A stretch of DNA of 64,000 nucleotides. Source: Nocardia australiensis (lineage in GTDB: Bacteria; Actinomycetota; Actinomycetes; Mycobacteriales; Mycobacteriaceae). Shown one piece after another: positions 15,826-22,443 of this stretch. Location of the stretch: the NCBI RefSeq assembly GCF_020733705.1, contig NZ_JAJFZM010000001.1, forward strand, positions 930,001-994,000, given 5' to 3'. Each line of letters starts with the position of its first letter. Within the stretch, counting starts at the first letter, position 1. The translations under genes were made by a program, and so were the position numbers. Below the pieces are notes generated by a model. The model saw only the letters and a program-made list of their open reading frames with translations, ran no database searches and was not told where the DNA came from.

Positions 15826-18129
15826 CTACTCGCCGACGGTGGCGCGCCGACGGACGCGACGAGCGGCCGCGACCAGATTGCGCAACGACGGCTCCAACTG
15901 CCAGTAATGCCGTGTCTTCAAACCACCGTCCGGGTTCGCCCACAACCGTTCCGGAGTGACGGCTTCGGCTGCGGCGGTGAGTAATTCGTCCAGCTCATCG
16001 ATGTCGGGGATACGCGCGGAACGGCTTTCGTACACACCGGGGCCCACGCCGTGGCTGAGGCCGTGGCCGGACGCGAAGTCATCCTTGAGCGCCTCGAGCA
16101 CCCATTCGATGGAGCGCGTCGCGACCAGCGCGGTGACATCGGCATCCAGCTGTTCGATTGCCTGGACTACCTCGAGGCGACCGGAATAGTTGATGTGCGT
16201 GTGGATTTGAGTTTCCGGCCGCACTCCTGAGGTCGCCAGCCGGAACGCACCGACAGCCCAGCGCAGGTACTCCGCGCGACCGACCGGGCGGGGCGGCAAC
16301 ATTTCCCGAATGGCGGGTTCGTCGACCTGAATGATCGAAATACCCGCGCGCTCCAGATCCACCACCTCGTCGCGGATCGCGAGCGCCACCTGGTCGGCGG
16401 TTTCGTACAGCGGCTGATCCTGGCGGACGAACGAACGCGCGACCATGGTGACCGGACCGGTGACAATGCCCTTGACCGGCTTGTCGGTCAGCGACTGCGC
16501 GTAGGTGATCCAATCGACCGACATCGGCGCGGGACGTGACACATCACCGTAGATGATCGGCGGTCGGACACAACGGGATCCGTACACTTGCACCCAGCCG
16601 TAACGGGTGGTCGCGAACCCGTCGAGCAACTCGGCGAAGTGCTGGACCATGTCGTTGCGTTCATGCTCACCGTGTACGAGCACGTCGAGACCGATGTCTT
16701 CCTGTAGACGGATCGTCGCCTCGATCTCGGCCTCGATCTTCTTGCGGTACTCCTCATCGGACAGCCGGCCCTGGCCGAGGTCGTAGCGGGCTTGCCGAAT
16801 CCTGGTGGTCTGCGGGAAGGAACCCAGCGTGGTCGCGGGCACCGGCGGCAGATTCAACTTGCGCTGCTGGGCTTCTCGACGCACCTCATAGGGTTCGCGC
16901 GCGCGCATATCGGGCGTGACGGCGTAAACCCGTTGCCGCACTGCGTGTTTCTGCTTGAAATGCACCTCGGTCGGGCGCTTGCGCCACTTCTCCGACGGGC
17001 CCTCGGTGAGCGCCTTGGCCAGCGAAACCACCTCGCCCACCTTCTGTTTCGCGAAGGCGAGACGGTCGGCGACATTGCCCTCGATGTCGTATTCGACGAG
17101 CACGTCGTATGGCACATGTAGCAGCGTGGTGCCGGTGGAGACGACCAGGTCGGGGCACACCTCGGCCAGCTCGTTGAGGTAGGACAGCGTCACGTAACGG
17201 TCCGCACGCCACACATTGAGGCCGCTGATCACGCCCGCGTACAGGCGCTTACGACGAATGCCTGGCACCTTCGCGAGGTCCTGCGGGCTCATCCGGAAAC
17301 TGGCCAGATCCAGACCAATGGCCTCGACATGGGTGCCCGCCAGGATGGTCAGCGCCGGACCGAAGTCGCCGTACTGGCCGGTGACGAGCATGCGTGGCCG
17401 CAGCGCGGAGGTCGAAAGTCGCTGGTAGGCCGCCTCGAAAGCGGCCAGCTCGGCGGGGCTGCGATCGGAGGTAAAGCAGGGCTCGTCCAGCTGAACGCAA
17501 GTCGCGCCGCGTTTGGCGAGTATCTCGAACAGCTGCTCATACACCGGAAGCAGCTTGTCCAACAGGCTGAGGGTGTCGAACTCCGCCGCACCTGGGACAT
17601 GGCCGGCCTTGGACAGCAACAGCAGCGACAGCGGGCCGAGCACCACCGGGCGCAGCTCGATATCGCGCGTCATCGCCCGATCGAACTCGTCGAGCAGCGC
17701 CTCGGGATGTAGCGAGAACTCGGTGGACTCGTCCAGTTCGGGCTGCCGGTAGTGGTAGGCGGTGCCGAAGAACCGCACCAGCTCCAGCGGTGGCAAATCC
17801 GGACGACCGCGCGCCATCAGGAAGTAGAAGTCCAGCGGGTCGAGTTCGTCCTGTAACGGCTTGAACCGCGTCGGCACCGCACCGAACAGCAACGCGTTGT
17901 CCAGCACATGGTCGTAGAAGGAGAAGGTATTGCCGGGTACCTGAGTCAGCCCGGTGGCCGCCAGCTCGTTGAACTGCCGCTCCTGGATATCGCGCCGTAC
18001 CTCGAGCAACTCCTCGCGCGAAACCCCGCCGCGCCAGTAGGACTCGAGCGCCCGCTTCAGTTCCCGGTGCGGCCCAATCCTCGGGTAACCGAGGATGCTC
18101 GACCCGTAACCATCGGTGATGTTGACCAT
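15826..18129 (-). CDS. MetE-like cobalamin-independent methionine synthase homologue lacking zinc ligands
   Basis: A full-length (767 residues) homologue of MetE, which transfers methyl from methyl-tetrahydrofolate to homocysteine. The N-terminal half keeps YPRIGPHRELKRALE, and the C-terminal half keeps VHGEHERNDMVQHF, YGSRCVRPPIIYGDVSRP, LTDKPVKG and QVDEPAIRE. The catalytic metal site is not kept. Where MetE has HTH-x-CYSE this protein has HTHINYSG (near 16185-16206); IETSR is LVATR; NPDCGLKTR is NPDGGLKTR (near 15908-15943); the catalytic-His motif DIHSP is ESRSA. Of the four zinc ligands only His remains. The frame is open and well conserved otherwise, so this is probably a paralogue with altered chemistry, not a decayed gene. 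Calling it metE would overstate the evidence. Confidence 0.85.
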   Translation of the reverse strand: MVNITDGYGSSILGYPRIGPHRELKRALESYWRGGVSREELLEVRRDIQERQFNELAATGLTQVPGNTFSFYDHVLDNALLFGAVPTRFKPLQDELDPLDFYFLMARGRPDLPPLELVRFFGTAYHYRQPELDESTEFSLHPEALLDEFDRAMTRDIELRPVVLGPLSLLLLSKAGHVPGAAEFDTLSLLDKLLPVYEQLFEILAKRGATCVQLDEPCFTSDRSPAELAAFEAAYQRLSTSALRPRMLVTGQYGDFGPALTILAGTHVEAIGLDLASFRMSPQDLAKVPGIRRKRLYAGVISGLNVWRADRYVTLSYLNELAEVCPDLVVSTGTTLLHVPYDVLVEYDIEGNVADRLAFAKQKVGEVVSLAKALTEGPSEKWRKRPTEVHFKQKHAVRQRVYAVTPDMRAREPYEVRREAQQRKLNLPPVPATTLGSFPQTTRIRQARYDLGQGRLSDEEYRKKIEAEIEATIRLQEDIGLDVLVHGEHERNDMVQHFAELLDGFATTRYGWVQVYGSRCVRPPIIYGDVSRPAPMSVDWITYAQSLTDKPVKGIVTGPVTMVARSFVRQDQPLYETADQVALAIRDEVVDLERAGISIIQVDEPAIREMLPPRPVGRAEYLRWAVGAFRLATSGVRPETQIHTHINYSGRLEVVQAIEQLDADVTALVATRSIEWVLEALKDDFASGHGLSHGVGPGVYESRSARIPDIDELDELLTAAAEAVTPERLWANPDGGLKTRHYWQLEPSLRNLVAAARRVRRRATVGE

Positions 18130-18241
18130 GCGCGGGATACTCCCTTTCGATCACCTGCGCGGCATCCACCGACCGATGGAAACCCCGCAACGCTGCGCTC
18201 TCGATGTGCGGCCGAGTCGCCAAAACGACCCGGTCTCTCTT

Positions 18242-18255
18242 GCGGCTCGAGCCGC
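18242..18255. promoter_or_regulatory. 14-bp palindrome in the MetE-like leader
   Basis: GCGGCTCGAGCCGC is a perfect palindrome about 115 bases upstream of the MetE-like start codon, in the 160-base gap after fadB2. It could be an operator or a strong hairpin. I could not recognise cobalamin or S-adenosylmethionine riboswitch core sequences around it. Confidence 0.35.
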
Positions 18256-18289
18256 GTTTGCCAGCAGAACCTGTACCGCCGCAGGCAAC

Positions 18290-19159
18290 TCACACCTTGT
18301 ACTGATAGAACCCCGCGCCGGTCTTCTTACCCAGCAACCCGGCCTCCACCATGCGCATCAGCAACGGCGGCGCGGAGTACAGCGGCTCCTTGAACTCTGC
18401 GTACATGGAGTCGGCGATCGACTTGACGGTGTCCAGGCCGACCAGGTCGGTAAGTGCCAGCGGCCCCATCGGGTGAGCGCAGCCGAGCACCATCGCCTTG
18501 TCGACGTCTTCCTTGGTGGCGAAGCCGGACTCGACCATGCGGATCGAGGACAGCAGGTAAGGCACCAGCAGCGCGTTCACCACGAAGCCGGAGCGGTCGG
18601 CCGAGCGCACGACCTGCTTGCCGAGGACGTCACCGGCGAAGGCTTCGGCACGCTTGGACACCGACTCACTCGTCTTGAGCGTGGTGACCAGCTCGACCAG
18701 CGGCAGCACCGGAACCGGGTTGAAGAAGTGCATGCCGACCACACGTTCGGGGTTCGCCGTGGCGACCGCGATCTTCATTATCGGAATTGAGGAGGTGTTG
18801 GAGGCGAGCACCGCGTCGGGATCGGTGACGACCTTGTCGAGCTCACTGAAGATCGAGGTCTTCACCTTCTCGTCCTCGAGCACCGCCTCGACCACCAGCT
18901 GACGGTCGGCGAAGTCGCCGAGGTCGGAGGTGAACCGCAGCCGCCAGGCGGCCTGCTCGCGCTCACGCTCGGTGATCTTGCCGCTGCTGACCCCGCGGTC
19001 GAGCGAGCGCAGGATGCGGGAGCGGCCCGCGGCGGCTAGTTCCCGGGTCTGTTCGAAGACGAGCACGTCGACATGCGCCCGGGCACACACCTCCGCGATT
19101 CCGGCACCCATCTGTCCGGCGCCGATAACACCGACGCGTTGAATCTTCTCGCTGCTCAC
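18290..19159 (-). CDS. fadB2: 3-hydroxybutyryl-CoA dehydrogenase
   Basis: A 289-residue NAD(P)-dependent 3-hydroxyacyl-CoA dehydrogenase acting between acetoacetyl-CoA and 3-hydroxybutyryl-CoA. It shows the N-terminal dinucleotide motif GVIGAGQMGAGIAEV, ASNTSSIPIM, the catalytic His in GMHFFNPVPVLPLVE, and the C-terminal domain motif GFVVNALLVPYL with HPMGPLALTDLVGLD. GTG start at 19159. It lies directly downstream of aceA in the same orientation, as icl1 and fadB2 do in Mycobacterium tuberculosis, suggesting shared use during growth on fatty acids or acetate. A strong hairpin between the two genes may uncouple their expression. Confidence 0.92.
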   Translation of the reverse strand: MSSEKIQRVGVIGAGQMGAGIAEVCARAHVDVLVFEQTRELAAAGRSRILRSLDRGVSSGKITEREREQAAWRLRFTSDLGDFADRQLVVEAVLEDEKVKTSIFSELDKVVTDPDAVLASNTSSIPIMKIAVATANPERVVGMHFFNPVPVLPLVELVTTLKTSESVSKRAEAFAGDVLGKQVVRSADRSGFVVNALLVPYLLSSIRMVESGFATKEDVDKAMVLGCAHPMGPLALTDLVGLDTVKSIADSMYAEFKEPLYSAPPLLMRMVEAGLLGKKTGAGFYQYKV

Positions 19160-19225
19160 GTCCCGCTCCTGCTGTTTGTCTGGCTGTCGGGTGGCTGTAA
19201 AGGGCTGTGGTCCAAGGTATAGGGA

Positions 19226-19262
19226 CGCCCTCCCCGCTGAGGGCTGTTCACCGGGGAGGGCG
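19226..19262 (-). terminator. intrinsic-type hairpin downstream of aceA
   Basis: CGCCCTCCCCG (19226-19236) pairs perfectly with CGGGGAGGGCG (19252-19262), an 11-bp stem with a 15-base loop, between the aceA stop (19280) and the fadB2 start (19159). It lacks a clear U-tract. It could end most aceA transcripts while allowing some read-through. Confidence 0.7.
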
Positions 19263-19279
19263 GTACAACCCCTACTGGA

Positions 19280-20560
19280 TCAGAACTGCCCCTCTTCGGT
19301 GGAGCCCTTCAGCGCCGCCGTCGAGGTGTTCGGGTCCACGGTGGTGGCGATCAGGTCGAAGTAGCCCGCACCGACCTCACGCTGGTGCTTGGTGGCGGTG
19401 TAGCCACGGGCCTCGGCCTCGAACTCGCGCTCTTGCAGGTCGACGTAGGCGGTCATGCCCTCGCGGGCGTAGCCGTAGGCCAGGTCGAACATGCCGTAGT
19501 TGAGCGAGTGGAAGCCGGCCAGCGTGATGAACTGGAACTTGAAGCCCATCGCGCCGAGCTCCTTCTGGAACTTCGCGATGGTCGCGTCGTCCAGGTGCGC
19601 CTTCCAGTTGAAGGACGGGGAGCAGTTGTAGGCGAGCAGCTGGTCGGGGAACTCGCCGCGCACGGCTTCGGCGAACTTCTTGGCGAGCTCGAGGTCCGGC
19701 TTGCCGGTCTCCATCCAGATCAGGTCCGCGAACGGGGCGTATGCCTTGGCGCGGGCGATGCAGGGCTCGATACCGTTCCGCACACCGAAGAAGCCTTCGG
19801 CGGTGCGGGTGCCGTCGAGGAACGGCTTGTCGCGGTCGTCCACGTCAGTGGTGATGAGGGTGGCCGCTTCGGCGTCGGTGCGGGCGATGATCACCGACGG
19901 CACGTCGGCGACGTCGGAGGCCAGACGCGCGGAGGTCAGGGTGCGGATGTGCTGCTGGGTCGGGATCAGCACCTTGCCACCGAGGTGGCCGCACTTCTTC
20001 TCCGAGGCGAGCTGGTCTTCCCAGTGCACGCCTGCGGCGCCGGCCTGGATCATGGCCTTCTGCAGCTCGTAGGCGTTCAGCGCGCCACCGAAGCCGGCTT
20101 CGGCATCGGCGACGATCGGGGCGAGCCAGTTCTTGACGGAGTCGTCACCCTCGACCTTGGCAATCTCGTCGGCACGCAGCAGCGCGTTGTTGATGCGACG
20201 CACGACGGCCGGAACCGAGTTGGCCGGGTAGAGGCTCTGGTCCGGGTAGGTGTGGCCGGAGAGGTTCGCGTCACCGGCGACCTGCCAACCGGACAGGTAG
20301 ATGGCCTGGAGGCCGGCGCGCACCTGCTGCACGGCCATGTTGCCGGTGAGGGCGCCAAGGGAGTTGATGTAGTCCTCGTTGTTGACGAGATCCCAGAGGA
20401 TCTCCGAGCCGCGGCGGGCGAGGGTGGCCTCTTCGACGACGCTGCCCTGGAGCTTCGACACCTGCTCCGCGGTGTAGTTACGGGTGACGCCCTTCCAGCG
20501 GGGGTTGGTGTCCCAATCCTGCTGGATTTCCGCGGCGGTCTTCGGGGTGCCGGTGGTCAT
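19280..20560 (-). CDS. aceA: isocitrate lyase
   Basis: A 426-residue enzyme that splits isocitrate to glyoxylate and succinate, the first step of the glyoxylate shunt. The catalytic loop [11 protein letters not shown] with the active Cys is present, as are [16 protein letters not shown], the metal-site region [15 protein letters not shown], the substrate motifs YNCSPSFNW and the C-terminal Icl1-like tail. ATG 20560 is chosen because aggaagtggag precedes it and mycobacterial Icl1 begins at the same place (MTTGTP-like). The upstream region carries a RamB-like box, matching acetate/propionate-type control known for icl1. Confidence 0.96.
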   Translation of the reverse strand: MTTGTPKTAAEIQQDWDTNPRWKGVTRNYTAEQVSKLQGSVVEEATLARRGSEILWDLVNNEDYINSLGALTGNMAVQQVRAGLQAIYLSGWQVAGDANLSGHTYPDQSLYPANSVPAVVRRINNALLRADEIAKVEGDDSVKNWLAPIVADAEAGFGGALNAYELQKAMIQAGAAGVHWEDQLASEKKCGHLGGKVLIPTQQHIRTLTSARLASDVADVPSVIIARTDAEAATLITTDVDDRDKPFLDGTRTAEGFFGVRNGIEPCIARAKAYAPFADLIWMETGKPDLELAKKFAEAVRGEFPDQLLAYNCSPSFNWKAHLDDATIAKFQKELGAMGFKFQFITLAGFHSLNYGMFDLAYGYAREGMTAYVDLQEREFEAEARGYTATKHQREVGAGYFDLIATTVDPNTSTAALKGSTEEGQF

Positions 20561-20748
20561 CTCTGACTCCACTTCCTCGTTTGGTCGGGATATGCCCCAC
20601 GGTCGATTGTGCTTCGACTGCTGGAGCGGCAATTTGCAGACTTGCTAGGTCCGTGGGGTGTACTTCAACACGATGACACACCACGAAATAGCCGTCTACC
20701 TGTTACAAGTGTGAATTCGAGCTACGTTTTGATAGGCCATTGCTAACC

Positions 20749-20763
20749 TTGCAAAATTTGCGA
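20749..20763. promoter_or_regulatory. candidate RamB-binding box upstream of aceA
   Basis: TTGCAAAATTTGCGA contains the near-palindrome GCAAA-A-TTTGC, and a second TTGCAA lies at 20769-20774. RamB of corynebacteria and mycobacteria binds TTTGCAAA-like motifs in glyoxylate-cycle promoters, and a ramB gene is present at 48802. The site is about 190 bases before the aceA start. Assignment is by motif resemblance only. Confidence 0.5.
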
Positions 20764-20781
20764 GTTAATTGCAAGCATGAA

Positions 20782-20799
20782 AGCTACCGGCCGGTAGCT
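20782..20799. promoter_or_regulatory. perfect 18-bp palindrome between aceA and the lipase gene
   Basis: AGCTACCGGCCGGTAGCT is fully self-complementary. Its core TACCGGCCGGTA is of the type bound by TetR-family regulators. It sits between two divergent genes (aceA at 20560 and lipase at 21063), so it could control either or both. Confidence 0.5.
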
Positions 20800-21062
20800 C
20801 TGACATGGGGTTTTAGCGTAACGCTCGTACTGTTAGTGATCCGGGTGAGTACCGACTTGCCCACGACCGAACATTCCCGGATGTGAGCACCTTCACAAGA
20901 TCCGGCACGCGCCTTCAATATGCGTCGCGCCACCTTCGAGTAGTGGCAGTTCGCGAGGACCATCGGGCAAACTGGGTCGCCGAATCCACCCTCGGACAAA
21001 CGTCCAGCTGCTGCGACGAGCCGCGGCGGTCGAGGACGCTCCAACAACCGGACAGGAGCACC

Positions 21063-22205
21063 ATGCGGAAACTGTGGTTCACCACGGCGGTCACCTGCGC
21101 TTGTGCCGCGAGCCTGCTCGCCATTCCCGTCGCGTCGGCGGATCCGACCGCCGACGCGGGCACCATCGAATCCGTGGCACCCCTCGCCCCGGCCGCCACC
21201 CTGCCCGGTTCGGTGAACTCCACCCGCATCCAGTACTGGACCACCACCGCGAACGACGTGCCTTCGGTCGCGAGCGCCGCGGTCTACTTCCCACCCGGCG
21301 AAGCGCCCGCGGGTGGCTGGCCGGTGATCGCCTGGGCGCACGGCACCGTCGGCCTCGGCGACGACTGCGCGTATAGCGTGGCCGGGCCCGCCGCCATCGC
21401 ACGCGACTGGGCGTATCTGGGCACCTGGCTCGAACAGGGTTACGCCATCGTCGCCGCCGACTACGCCGGACTCGGGACGCCCGGCGAGCACCCTTACCTC
21501 AATGGGATGGTCGAGGCACATAACGTCGTCGACGCGGTGCGGGCCGCGACGAGGCAGTACTCGTCGCTGGCGAAGAAGTGGGCGGTCGTCGGGCAGTCAC
21601 AGGGCGGCGGTGCCGCCGTCTATACCGCGCGCTACGCGACCGAATTCGGCGGTACCGAACTCGACTACCGTGGCGCGGTCGGCACTGGCGTACCCGCGTA
21701 TATCGAGGACATTCTGCTGCCACTCGGCCCGCATATGCCGCCGATAAAGCTGAGCCCGCACAGCACCGCCTACCTGCTGTTCATCCTCAACGGTCTGCGC
21801 ACCACCTACCCCGAGTTGAACATCGAGTCCTTCCTCACCGACTCCGGCCGCGAGTGGCTGACCAAGGCACGCGAGACCTGCCTGGAACCGCTCGGCGATG
21901 AACTCGGCGCGCAAGGTGTGGTGATCGGCGATTTGTTCACCCGGCCACTGCGGCAGATACCCGACCTGCACGGACTACTCAGCCGATACCTCGGCCTGCC
22001 CGAATCCGGTTACGACAGGCCCGTTTTCCTCGGCCAGGGCCTGCGCGACACCGATGTCGTCACCCCGGAAACACTGCGCTTCGCCGCGGTACTCTCGGCA
22101 AATCGGCAGCCGGTGACACTGCACACCTACCCCACCGATCACAGCGGAACGGTCAACGCGTCGCTGCCGGATTCGCTGCCGTTCGTGCGTGGTTTGTTCG
22201 CCTGA
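21063..22205 (+). CDS. secreted lipase/esterase (secretory lipase family)
   Basis: A 380-residue alpha/beta-hydrolase with a Sec signal peptide (MRKLWF, hydrophobic core to about residue 22, likely cut after ASA). The nucleophile Ser is in VVGQSQGGGAAV, the oxyanion region in IAWAHGTVGLG, and the likely acid and His lie in LGQGLRDTDVVTPE and YPTDHSGTV. The layout matches secretory lipases common in Nocardia and Mycobacterium that hydrolyse triacylglycerols or other esters outside the cell. ATG 21063 follows acaggagc; the upstream open frame back to 20883 lacks any signal-like start. The divergent palindrome at 20782 may regulate it. Confidence 0.85.
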   Translation: MRKLWFTTAVTCACAASLLAIPVASADPTADAGTIESVAPLAPAATLPGSVNSTRIQYWTTTANDVPSVASAAVYFPPGEAPAGGWPVIAWAHGTVGLGDDCAYSVAGPAAIARDWAYLGTWLEQGYAIVAADYAGLGTPGEHPYLNGMVEAHNVVDAVRAATRQYSSLAKKWAVVGQSQGGGAAVYTARYATEFGGTELDYRGAVGTGVPAYIEDILLPLGPHMPPIKLSPHSTAYLLFILNGLRTTYPELNIESFLTDSGREWLTKARETCLEPLGDELGAQGVVIGDLFTRPLRQIPDLHGLLSRYLGLPESGYDRPVFLGQGLRDTDVVTPETLRFAAVLSANRQPVTLHTYPTDHSGTVNASLPDSLPFVRGLFA

Positions 22206-22222
22206 TCGAGCACGGCGAAGCT

Positions 22223-22443
22223 TCAGCCTGCTGGCGGATGGGTGCGACGCCAGTGTTCGGCGATGTCGATGCGGCGGGTGATCCAGACATCCGCGTGGGA
22301 CTGGAAGCGGTCGACAGCGGCGGTGCGGGCCGGGCGGCCGACGATGCGACAGTGCAGACCGACCGACAGCATTTTCGGACCTTCCCGCTTCGCCTTCGCG
22401 ATAGAGCACGTCGAAGCCGTCGCGCAGATGGGCGAGTAGCCGG
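22223..22443 (-). pseudogene. frameshifted C-terminal remnant of allantoinase (PuuE-type polysaccharide deacetylase)
   Basis: Just past the xanthine dehydrogenase stop, two overlapping frames together spell the end of a PuuE-type allantoinase: LLAHLRDGFDVLYREGE in one frame, then REGPKMLSVGLHCR and VWITRRIDIAEHW in the next. A single extra base at about 22388 separates them; removing it joins LYREGE to REGPK. Only about 70 C-terminal residues remain, so roughly three quarters of the gene, including the metal-binding deacetylase core, is gone. PuuE hydrolyses allantoin, the product of the urate pathway encoded nearby. Confidence 0.75.

Noticed and set aside
18130..18289. cobalamin or SAM riboswitch before the MetE-like gene
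   Set aside because: The conserved core sequences were not found on reading; only a palindrome is visible. A covariance search would settle it.
19385..20566. 393-codon open frame opposite isocitrate lyase
   Set aside because: Shadow of aceA; Gly/Val/Glu-rich translation without motif or start signals.
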